Shown here: piece after piece, positions 27,275 through 35,703 of the stretch
Layout: each line of letters begins with the position of its first letter
Numbering within the stretch: the stretch's first letter is position 1
DNA from: an uncultured Maricaulis sp.
Lineage (GTDB): Bacteria; Pseudomonadota; Alphaproteobacteria; Caulobacterales; Maricaulaceae
NCBI RefSeq assembly: GCF_947259345.1
Contig: NZ_CAMYLS010000027.1
Coordinates: 1-64,000, forward strand
DNA: 64,000 bases
Direction: 5' to 3'
Notes under the pieces: model-generated
What the model was told of the DNA's origin: nothing
Database searches by the model: none
What the model saw: only the letters and a program-made list of their open reading frames with translations
Made by a program: the position numbers and the translations under genes

Positions 27275-29185
27275 GTGGCCGACGAGCCGGACAATCGACA
27301 CAGCGCAACGGACCCGTCGCGGCCCGACAGTGTCACGCGTCCAAATAGCGCCAATCCCGACCCGTTTGCGTCTCACACCGCCCCCCTGGATGATTTGCTG
27401 CTGACCGCCCTCGATGCGGCTGGTGAGCTTATCCTTGTGCGCGGCTTTGGCGGTCGGGTCATGTATGTCAATGCCGCCTTCCTGAAGGCCTTCGGCGGGG
27501 AACGGGCCGACTGGGTTGGGCGTTGGTTCTCGGTCGCGCCACCGGTGACCACACAGGATTCACGCCGTTATGAGATGCTGATGCGCACGCGCAGCGGGGC
27601 GATCTGGATCGAATGGGATGAGCGTCTTCTGCCGGGCGATGCCGGCGTGATCTCGGTCGGGCGCGATGTCACGTCACGCCGTGAGGCGCATGAGGATCTG
27701 GAAGCGTCCCAGCGTGCCAAATCCCTCTTCTTTGCCGCCGTGACCCATGAATTGCGCACACCGCTGGCCGGTGCGTTGGGGGTCTCGCGCCTGCTTGAAG
27801 CAACGGCCCTCAAGCCGGACCAGGCCGATTATGTGCGCTCGATCGCGGCCTCTGCGGATCATGCCTTGGCCATGGTCGATGATATTCTGGACCTGTCCCG
27901 ACTAGAGGCCGGCCATCTCGAATTGCGTCCGGAACCGGTAGATATCGTTGAACTGGTCCGCGAAACGGTCGAGCTGGCCGCGCCGCGGGCGCAGGAAAAA
28001 GGGCTCGAGATCGGCGTTGTTCATGCCCATGGCGCACCGGTCCAGGTCGCCGGTGATGCTGCCCGGCTCAAGCAGATCCTTTATAATCTCATCGGCAATG
28101 CCGTGAAATTCACCGCTGAGGGTGGCGTCCGCGTCGACATCACCAATGCTCCGGACAGTGAGGGACGGGACCGTCTGGCCCTCGCGGTCAGCGACACCGG
28201 CCCCGGCATTTCCGAGGCAGACCAGGAAACCCTGTTCGAACATTTTGAACGCGGCGCCGCCGAGCGCAATGGCGCGGAAAGCGGGGCCGGGCTCGGCTTG
28301 GCCATGGTCCGCCGTCTTGCCGATGCCATGAATAGTGCGATGGGCGTGGAAAGCCGTCTGGGGCAAGGCGCGAAATTCTGGCTTATCTTCGATCTGCCTG
28401 TTCTTGCCCTTCGTACAGATCAGCCCATGATGGGACATGCGATCGCGGTGGCGAGTGACAATGCCATGTTGCGGCAAAGCCTCCACGATCAACTTGTGGC
28501 GATGGGGGCTGACGTGAGGGCTATCGAAAGCCCGGATATGCTCGACCTGGCGCGCGGACGCGATCTGCTTTGTGATGCAGATTGGGCTGTGGCGGCCGAG
28601 GCGCGCCGCATCTGGCAGCTGGTGACCCCGTCCGAGAAAGCTCAGCGTGATGATCTCGTGGCGAATGGGCCGGTCAACTGGTTCGTCAAACCCGTTCGTG
28701 CCTTGACCCTGGTGGCACAGCTCACCGGTCGCGAATCCGTCGACGGCGGGACCGAGCCGCCCCGGAACACCGGCGCTGCCACGGCATTCCAGCCGGATGT
28801 CTCCGGCCTTCACCTGCTGGTCGCCGAGGATGATCCGGTCAATGCGCTGATCGCGCGTAAATGCCTGGAGGGGCTCGGTGTTCATGTGACGTCGGTCGCC
28901 AGGGGAGATGCAGCGCTTGAGGCGCTGACTTCACAGGCATTTGATGCCGCCCTGCTGGATCAGCGCATGCCCGGAATGGACGGCCCCGATATTGCGCGGG
29001 CGGCCCGCGATGCGGGGCTCAACCTGCCGCTGATCGCCTTGACCGCCAATGACTCTGAGGCCGACCGCACGATTTGCCTCGGGGCCGGCATGGACGAATT
29101 CCTGGCCAAGCCGCTCGATGCGGATCAGCTCGCGACCAGCCTGACCCGCTTGTGCCGCCCCGGAAACCGCGCCAGCATGGGCTGA
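27275..29185 (+). CDS. Hybrid sensor histidine kinase with C-terminal receiver
   Basis: 636 residues, soluble: no membrane helix is visible. Domains in order: PAS (about 40-140, LILVRGFGGRVMYVNAAFLKAFGG), HisKA with phospho-His158 in VTHELRTPLAG, HATPase_c (NLIGNAVKF, DTGPGIS, GAGLGLAM), a degenerate linker/receiver-like region (about 385-485) and a receiver with Asp562 in LLDQRMPGMDG and the KPLD lysine. GTG start with GAGGGTGG upstream. No response regulator is adjacent, so it probably feeds a phosphorelay encoded elsewhere. Confidence 0.92.
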   Translation: MADEPDNRHSATDPSRPDSVTRPNSANPDPFASHTAPLDDLLLTALDAAGELILVRGFGGRVMYVNAAFLKAFGGERADWVGRWFSVAPPVTTQDSRRYEMLMRTRSGAIWIEWDERLLPGDAGVISVGRDVTSRREAHEDLEASQRAKSLFFAAVTHELRTPLAGALGVSRLLEATALKPDQADYVRSIAASADHALAMVDDILDLSRLEAGHLELRPEPVDIVELVRETVELAAPRAQEKGLEIGVVHAHGAPVQVAGDAARLKQILYNLIGNAVKFTAEGGVRVDITNAPDSEGRDRLALAVSDTGPGISEADQETLFEHFERGAAERNGAESGAGLGLAMVRRLADAMNSAMGVESRLGQGAKFWLIFDLPVLALRTDQPMMGHAIAVASDNAMLRQSLHDQLVAMGADVRAIESPDMLDLARGRDLLCDADWAVAAEARRIWQLVTPSEKAQRDDLVANGPVNWFVKPVRALTLVAQLTGRESVDGGTEPPRNTGAATAFQPDVSGLHLLVAEDDPVNALIARKCLEGLGVHVTSVARGDAALEALTSQAFDAALLDQRMPGMDGPDIARAARDAGLNLPLIALTANDSEADRTICLGAGMDEFLAKPLDADQLATSLTRLCRPGNRASMG

Positions 29186-29213
29186 CAAAGTCCCCTGCCG
29201 GAGTGGTAAGCCC

Positions 29214-30566
29214 ATGTCTGACTTGCGAGAAACTGCCGGCATCGCGGGCCAGCGCACCTTCATGCAAACCCTGGTCGTTTATGCGACGCCGGTCATGCTC
29301 TCGATGCTGGTTCTCGGATTTGCGTCCGGGCTTCCGCTCTACATGGTCTTCCAGAAACTGTCCTACTGGCTCCGCGATGCCGGGATCGATCGTTCGACCA
29401 TCGGCTTTTTCTACTTCGTCACACTGTCCTACACGCTCAAATTTGTCTGGGCACCGGTCGTCGATCGCGTAAAAATTCCGTTCCTGCACAAGCTTTTGGG
29501 CGCTCGTCGATCCTGGATCGTGACGGCGATCTCCGGGACGGTCATCGCTTTGGTCATCATTTCGCAGACCGATCCGTTGGTCAGTCTTGTGCCGGTCGCA
29601 ATCGCCGCACTGTTGCTGGCCTATTCCGGAGCGACGCTGGACGTCGCCATTGATGCGTGGCGCATTGAATCCGCGCCAAACGACATGCAGGCCAACATGG
29701 CGGCCGCCTATTCGTTCGGATACCGCATTGCCTACATGACCTCGGGTCTCGGATTGGCGATCTCCGAATGGGCCGACTGGGACATTTCTTTTCTCGTCAT
29801 GGCAGGTGCGATGGCAGCGTCGGCGGGCCTGGTCTGGTTCATGCGCGAGCCGAAGGCCGGCGTCGGGCGGCGGGAGCTTGCAGGTAGCCTCGGCATCAAG
29901 ATCGTTCGCTCGGTCTGGCAGCCTTTCAAAGACTTTTTCGAGCGTCTCAACTGGTGGATTTTCCCGGTTATCGGTTTGATTTCACTCTATCGGATGAGTG
30001 ACTTCACCATGGGGGTCATGGCCGCCCCGCTGTATTCCGATCTGGACTTCGATCGTGCGATCGTCGGCGGGATCCAGGGCGGTCCCGGCCTGGCAGCGAC
30101 CATGGCCGGGCTCTTTATCGGAGGCGTCTTTGCCTATCGGTTCGGCTTGATGCGAACGCTGGTCATTGGCCTGGTCATTACGCTTGTGACGAATGGTGCG
30201 TACGCGTGGCTGGCTGCCACCGCGGGGCCGGACGACACCTGGAAGCTTTTGATCGCCATCGTTGGCGACAATCTGGCCGGCGGCTTCGTCACCACAGTCT
30301 TCATTGCCTATCTGTCGAGCCTGGTCGATCCGGCGAGCGCGGCGACCCAGTATGCGTGGGTCAGCTCATTCTACGCCCTGTTCGCGAAGTTCCTGTCCGG
30401 CTTCTCCGGCGTCCTGGCTGACGCGGTCGGCTGGGTGATGTTCTTCGCAATCACGGCCGCGTGGACTATCCCCGCCGCGATCCTTTTGGTTGTCGTCATG
30501 AAGTTCGGCCCGGCAGCCGCCAAGGGCGAACACAAATTCCCGGAACGACAGACCGAAGAAGCCTGA
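29214..30566 (+). CDS. AmpG-like major facilitator permease
   Basis: 450 residues with about twelve hydrophobic helices. FASGLPLYMVFQKLSYWLRDAGIDRSTIGFF and LKFVWAPVVDR match the AmpG/PAT subfamily, which imports anhydro-muropeptides for cell-wall recycling. Substrate is inferred only. Begins 28 bp after the hybrid kinase and is convergent with the malic enzyme 4 bp away. Confidence 0.82.
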   Translation: MSDLRETAGIAGQRTFMQTLVVYATPVMLSMLVLGFASGLPLYMVFQKLSYWLRDAGIDRSTIGFFYFVTLSYTLKFVWAPVVDRVKIPFLHKLLGARRSWIVTAISGTVIALVIISQTDPLVSLVPVAIAALLLAYSGATLDVAIDAWRIESAPNDMQANMAAAYSFGYRIAYMTSGLGLAISEWADWDISFLVMAGAMAASAGLVWFMREPKAGVGRRELAGSLGIKIVRSVWQPFKDFFERLNWWIFPVIGLISLYRMSDFTMGVMAAPLYSDLDFDRAIVGGIQGGPGLAATMAGLFIGGVFAYRFGLMRTLVIGLVITLVTNGAYAWLAATAGPDDTWKLLIAIVGDNLAGGFVTTVFIAYLSSLVDPASAATQYAWVSSFYALFAKFLSGFSGVLADAVGWVMFFAITAAWTIPAAILLVVVMKFGPAAAKGEHKFPERQTEEA

Positions 30567-30570
30567 CCCC

Positions 30571-32856
30571 CTACTCCGCCAGTCCGCTGTCCACATCATG
30601 CTTGTCCGGGTCGTAGGCGGCCAGGGCGGCGAGCGTCGTGATCTCCGACACCGACGCGCCGAGCCGGGCGATCTGGACCGGTTTTTCGACCCCGACCAGC
30701 ATCGGCCCGATGACCGTCGCGCCGCCCGCCATGCGCAGAAGCTTGGTAGCAATCGAGGCGGAGTGGATGGCTGGCATGACCAGCACATTCGCCGGGCCCT
30801 TCAGGCGCGAGAACGGGTAGAGGAAGCGGTGTGACGGGTCGAGCGCCACATCGACATTCATCTCGCCCTCGTATTCGAAATCGACCCCGCGTTCGTCCAG
30901 GATCTTGACGGCGCGGCGCAGCTTGTCCGAGCGATCTCCGGACGGATTTCCGAAGGTCGAATAGGACAGGAAAGCCACGCGCGGCGTGAAGCCGAAACCC
31001 TTGGCCGCAGCCGCTGTTTCCATCGCGATATCGGCGAGGGCGTGCTCGTCCGGGAATTCGGCGATATTGGTGTCGGCGATGAAAAGGGTGCGGTTCTTGG
31101 CCAGGGCGATCGACATGCCCATGACACGCTGACCTTCGGCCGGGTCGAGCACTTGGGAGACATCGCCCAGCGCCGCGCCATAGGAGCGGGTAGTGCCGGT
31201 CACCATGCCGTCCGCATCGCCCAACTTGACCATGCAGGCCGAGAAGACATTGCGGTCATTATTGACCAGGCGCTGGACGTCGCGCTTGAGATAGCCTTTG
31301 CGCTGCAGGCGCTTGTAGAGGAAGTCGGCATAGTCGGCATTGCGATCCGAGAGGCGCGCATTGACGATCTCGATCGAGTCTTCCGGCACACCGACAAGGC
31401 GCATATTCGCGCGCGTGATCTCTTCCCGGCCAACCAGAACGGCCTTGCCGAGCTCCTGGTTCTGGAAGGCGTAGGCCGCACGGATGACCGAGGGTTCCTC
31501 GCCTTCCGCGAAAACGATGCGGCGGCCATGCCCCATCACCGCGCCCTGGATGCGTTGCAGGAGGGCCGCGGTCGGGTCGAGACGGCGGGCCAGGGAGGCG
31601 CGATAGGCGGCCATGTCCGGGATCGGCTTGCGGGCCACGCCCGTATCCATCGCGGCCTGGGCGACATAGGGCGGGACATAGGAAATCAGCCGCGGATCAA
31701 ACGGCGACGGGATGATGTAATTGCGGCCAAAAGTCGGGCGGGCCCCGTGATAGGCGGCGGCGACCTCATCCGGAACATCTTCCTTGGCTAGCGCGGCGAG
31801 CGCCCGGGCCGCCGCGATTTTCATCTCCTCATTGATGGTGCGGGCCCGCACATCCAGCGCCCCGCGAAAGATATAAGGGAAGCCGAGGACATTATTGACC
31901 TGGTTGGGATAGTCCGACCGACCGGTGGCGACGATGGCATCCTCGCGGACGGCGCGGGCGTCCTCGGGACTGATCTCCGGGTCCGGATTGGCCATGGCGA
32001 AAATGATCGGATCCTTGGCCATGGTCTTGACCATGTCCTGGGTCAGCGCTCCGGCGACCGACAGGCCGAGAAAGCAATCCGCGCCATCGACCGCTTCGGC
32101 CAGTGAGCGCTTGTCGGTCTGGATGGCGTGGGCCGCCTTCCACTGATTGAGATTGTCGCGTTCTGTATGGATGATGCCCTTGCTGTCACACAGGATGGCA
32201 TTGTCCGGATGCACGCCCATCGCCTTGAGCAGTTCGAGCACGGCGATACCCGCCGCCCCGGCGCCATTGACGACAACGGTCAAATCCTCGATGCGGCGAT
32301 CGGTGAGCTCGCAAGCATTGATGATGCCGGCGGCGGAGATGATGGCCGTACCGTGCTGGTCATCATGAAAGACCGGGACATCGAGCAGTTCGCGCAGGCG
32401 CTGCTCGATGATGAAGCTCTCCGGTGCCTTGATATCCTCCAGATTGATGCCGCCGAACGTATTGCCGATGCGCTTCACGCATTCGATGAATTGTTCGGCG
32501 TCCTCTTCCTCGACTTCGATATCGATCGCGTCGATATCGGCGAAGCGCTTGAACAGGACGGCCTTGCCTTCCATCACTGGCTTGGATGCCATGGCGCCGA
32601 GATTGCCGAGGCCGAGAATGGCCGTGCCGTTGGAGATGACGGCGACCATATTTCCCTTGGAGGTGTAGTCGTAGACCTTGTCCGGGTCGGCGGCGATCGC
32701 CTTGACCGGAGCGGCGACGCCCGGGCTGTAGGCGAGCGAGAGATCGCGCTGTGTGGCCATCGGCTTGGTCGGAGACAGGGCCAGCTTGCCGGGGACGGGG
32801 TCCTTGTGGAAGGCGAGGGCTTCCTCGTCCTCGACGTGACTGGTTCTGTCGCTCAT
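30571..32856 (-). CDS. maeB: NADP-dependent malic enzyme (MaeB type, with phosphotransacetylase-like domain)
   Basis: Decarboxylates malate to pyruvate, producing NADPH. 761 residues: malic enzyme half with SLAYSPGVAAP, VFHDDQHGTAI, and VVNGAGAAGIAVLELL, and a C-terminal phosphotransacetylase-like half from about 430 (GRRIVFAEGEEPSVIRAA ... VVVMPAIHSASIATK-like). The latter is regulatory in MaeB and lacks PTA activity. Start is the ATG at 32856 with AGGGAC upstream rather than the in-frame ATG 8 codons earlier. Divergent from mutS. Confidence 0.95.
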   Translation of the reverse strand: MSDRTSHVEDEEALAFHKDPVPGKLALSPTKPMATQRDLSLAYSPGVAAPVKAIAADPDKVYDYTSKGNMVAVISNGTAILGLGNLGAMASKPVMEGKAVLFKRFADIDAIDIEVEEEDAEQFIECVKRIGNTFGGINLEDIKAPESFIIEQRLRELLDVPVFHDDQHGTAIISAAGIINACELTDRRIEDLTVVVNGAGAAGIAVLELLKAMGVHPDNAILCDSKGIIHTERDNLNQWKAAHAIQTDKRSLAEAVDGADCFLGLSVAGALTQDMVKTMAKDPIIFAMANPDPEISPEDARAVREDAIVATGRSDYPNQVNNVLGFPYIFRGALDVRARTINEEMKIAAARALAALAKEDVPDEVAAAYHGARPTFGRNYIIPSPFDPRLISYVPPYVAQAAMDTGVARKPIPDMAAYRASLARRLDPTAALLQRIQGAVMGHGRRIVFAEGEEPSVIRAAYAFQNQELGKAVLVGREEITRANMRLVGVPEDSIEIVNARLSDRNADYADFLYKRLQRKGYLKRDVQRLVNNDRNVFSACMVKLGDADGMVTGTTRSYGAALGDVSQVLDPAEGQRVMGMSIALAKNRTLFIADTNIAEFPDEHALADIAMETAAAAKGFGFTPRVAFLSYSTFGNPSGDRSDKLRRAVKILDERGVDFEYEGEMNVDVALDPSHRFLYPFSRLKGPANVLVMPAIHSASIATKLLRMAGGATVIGPMLVGVEKPVQIARLGASVSEITTLAALAAYDPDKHDVDSGLAE

Positions 32857-32974
32857 TGCCGATGTCCCTGTAACTTCCAAAAAACCGGTTAGATTCCGAA
32901 GTCCCGGCCCTTACAGCGCTCTAGCCGCTTCACACCCTTGCACGCAAGGCGAAACCTCGCCACCGTCTGCGCCG

Positions 32975-35668
32975 ATGAACGCCATGTCGACCCTCCCTGT
33001 CCCGCGCGACCGCACCTTCCCGACGACGGAGGGGGCGACGCCGATGATGCAGCAATTCCTGGAATTGCGCGCCGATGCACCCGCGGACGCCCTTCTCTTC
33101 TACCGTATGGGCGATTTCTATGAGCTCTTCTTTGATGACGCCGTACGCGCATCGGCGGCTCTCGACATCGCCCTGACAAAACGCGGCGAACACCAGGGCG
33201 AGCCGATTGCCATGTGTGGCGTGCCGGCGGCGACTGCGGAAGCCTATCTGGCGCGTCTGATCAAGGCGGGCTTCAAGGTCGCCGTCGGTGAGCAGATGGA
33301 AGACCCCAAGGCGGCGAAGGCCCGGGGCGGGTCCAAAGCTGTCGTCAAGCGCGCGATCACACGCGTGGTCACACCCGGCACGCTGACGGAAGACAGCTTG
33401 CTTGATCCGCGATCGTCCAACCGGATTGCCGCTCTGGCCCATTTGCCCACAGGTGAAGCGGCGGTTGCCTGGGCGGATGTGTCGACCGGTGATTTTCGGG
33501 TTTCGCCTGTTGCTCCTGACAATCTCGCCGCTGAGATTGCTGCGATGAATCCAGCGGAATTGCTTGTCGAGGAAAGGGCTTTTGCCGATGCAGCCAGCCT
33601 GGCGCCCCGGTCCACCCTGACACCATTGCCGAAAGCCAAGTTCGATCCCGCCTCCGCGGAGCGTCAGCTCAAGGACCAGTTCAAGGTCCAGGAACTGACC
33701 GCGTTCGGGAGCTTCTCCAAGGCGGAGTGCGCCGCGCTCGGCGCCCTGCTCGACTATCTTGCCCTGTCACAGGCGGGCGCACCGGCCAAGCTCGCCCCGC
33801 CGCGCCAGATACGGGCCGGGGCGAGCCTGGCCATTGATCCGGCGACCCGGGCCAGCCTTGAAATCGACCGAACTTTGTCAGGGTCGCGTCAGGGATCGTT
33901 GCTGGACGCGATCGACCGCACCGTGACCGCGCCGGGCGCCCGTCGTCTCGCCGAACGTCTGGCGCGTCCCGTGACCGATATAGCGACGATTGAAGCGCGG
34001 CTTGATGCCATTGCCTGGTTCGAGCGCGGCCGGGCGGAGCGCCGGGAGCTGCGCGAACGCCTGCGCCATGCAGGCGATGCCGAGCGGGCGCTCTCCCGAT
34101 TGCTGCTCGGGCGTGGCGGGCCGCGTGACCTGAAAGCCCTCGCGGCAGCCCTGCAGGAAGGCGAGATCATCGCCTCGCGCCTGCTCGACAACACGCTCGA
34201 TACGCCGCCCGCGCTGATTTCGGACGGGATGACCGCCCTGGTGCTCAATGACAAGCCCGGGCTGGCGCAATTGGTCGCTGATCTCGAGCGCGCCATCACT
34301 GATGAACCCCCGCTCCTCGCGCGTGATGGCGGTTTCATCGCCGAGGGATGGCAGGCTGAGCTGGACGAATTGCGCGAGTTGCGCGACGCCTCCCGGCGCG
34401 TTGTGGCGGGCCTGCAGCAAAGCTATGCCGAGGCTGTCGGGGTCAGTGCACTGAAGGTCAAGCACAACAATGTGCTGGGTTATTTCGTTGAGGTCACCGC
34501 CAAGCATGGCGACGCGCTGATGGGGGATGAGCGCTTCATTCACCGCCAGACCATGGCCAATGCGGTGCGTTTTTCCACCACTGAACTGGCCGAGCTGGAA
34601 GCCAGGATCGCTTCCGCCGGAGACCGGGCCCTGGCCATGGAGCTGGAAGCGTTTGCCGGGCTCCGGGACCGGGTGGAGAGGGTGGCGGGGCAAGTCCGGG
34701 CTGCCGCGCGGGCGCTTGCCGAATTTGACGTTTCAGCCGGCCTGGCAGAATGGGCCGAGGACAGTGAGGCGTGTCGCCCGACCGTCTCTGATGACAGCGT
34801 TTTTAGCGTCGAGGGCGGACGCCACCCGGTAGTCGAGCGTGCATTGGCCAAGGCCGGCGATGGCCGCTTTACGCCAAATGATTGCCATCTCGACGGCGCC
34901 GGTGAGGATGCTGCACGCCTGACTTTCGTGACCGGCCCCAACATGGCCGGTAAATCGACCTTCCTGCGCCAGAATGCCCTGATCCTGATGCTGGCCCAGT
35001 CGGGCTGTTATGTCCCGGCGCGCGCGGCCCGGATTGGTATTGCTGACAGGCTCTATTCCCGGGTCGGGGCGGCGGATGATCTCGCGCGCGGGCGCTCGAC
35101 CTTCATGGCGGAGATGATCGAGACGGCGGCTATCCTCAATCAGGCGACGCCACGCAGTTTTGTCATTCTGGACGAGATCGGACGGGGCACCGCGACCTTT
35201 GACGGCCTGTCCATAGCCTGGGCCGCCGCGGAACATCTGCATGCCGTGAATGGCTGCCGGGCCCTTTTCGCCACCCACTACCACGAGCTGACCCGCCTGG
35301 CTGATGATCTCGACGCGGCGGGTAATGTTTCTATGAAGGCGCGTGAATGGAAGGGCGAGCTGGTCTTTCTGCATGAGGTCGGTGCCGGCGCCGCAGACCG
35401 GTCCTACGGGATTGAGGTGGCACGCCGCGCCGGCTTGCCCCGGGTCGCTGTCAAGCGTGCACAGTCCATTCTGGAACGCCTGGAAGCAGATGGCACGCCT
35501 GCGGCGGCGCTGCATGATCTGCCCTTGTTCGCCACCGCCGAACCGGAGCCGGAACCCTTTGTGTCGGAGGTGGAAACGCGCCTCCAACAGATTGATCCGG
35601 ATGCTCTGTCGCCGCGCGAGGCGCTGGATGTGCTCTATGCGCTCAAATCCCTCACGAAGAAGACGTGA
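32975..35668 (+). CDS. mutS: DNA mismatch repair protein MutS
   Basis: Mismatch recognition ATPase, 897 residues. Domain I carries the mismatch-binding GDFYELFFDDA (Phe-x-Glu), domain V has Walker A GPNMAGKSTFLRQ, the DDLARGRSTFMAEM signature, Walker B FVILDEIGRGT and FATHYHEL. A second in-frame ATG three codons downstream is equally possible as the start. Heads the conserved block mutS-glnD-murJ-trpS. Confidence 0.98.
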   Translation: MNAMSTLPVPRDRTFPTTEGATPMMQQFLELRADAPADALLFYRMGDFYELFFDDAVRASAALDIALTKRGEHQGEPIAMCGVPAATAEAYLARLIKAGFKVAVGEQMEDPKAAKARGGSKAVVKRAITRVVTPGTLTEDSLLDPRSSNRIAALAHLPTGEAAVAWADVSTGDFRVSPVAPDNLAAEIAAMNPAELLVEERAFADAASLAPRSTLTPLPKAKFDPASAERQLKDQFKVQELTAFGSFSKAECAALGALLDYLALSQAGAPAKLAPPRQIRAGASLAIDPATRASLEIDRTLSGSRQGSLLDAIDRTVTAPGARRLAERLARPVTDIATIEARLDAIAWFERGRAERRELRERLRHAGDAERALSRLLLGRGGPRDLKALAAALQEGEIIASRLLDNTLDTPPALISDGMTALVLNDKPGLAQLVADLERAITDEPPLLARDGGFIAEGWQAELDELRELRDASRRVVAGLQQSYAEAVGVSALKVKHNNVLGYFVEVTAKHGDALMGDERFIHRQTMANAVRFSTTELAELEARIASAGDRALAMELEAFAGLRDRVERVAGQVRAAARALAEFDVSAGLAEWAEDSEACRPTVSDDSVFSVEGGRHPVVERALAKAGDGRFTPNDCHLDGAGEDAARLTFVTGPNMAGKSTFLRQNALILMLAQSGCYVPARAARIGIADRLYSRVGAADDLARGRSTFMAEMIETAAILNQATPRSFVILDEIGRGTATFDGLSIAWAAAEHLHAVNGCRALFATHYHELTRLADDLDAAGNVSMKAREWKGELVFLHEVGAGAADRSYGIEVARRAGLPRVAVKRAQSILERLEADGTPAAALHDLPLFATAEPEPEPFVSEVETRLQQIDPDALSPREALDVLYALKSLTKKT

Positions 35669-35694
35669 CGCCGACCCGGGCGTTGCACTAGATT
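35665..35694 (+). promoter_or_regulatory. Weak promoter candidate for glnD
   Basis: GTGACGC, 15 bp, ACTAGATT, spanning the mutS stop. The second element shares CTAGATTGGC with the promoter candidate of the XRE gene at 53.6 kb. The spacing is one base longer than the Caulobacter norm. Confidence 0.28.
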
Positions 35695-35703
35695 GGCGCC
35701 AAC

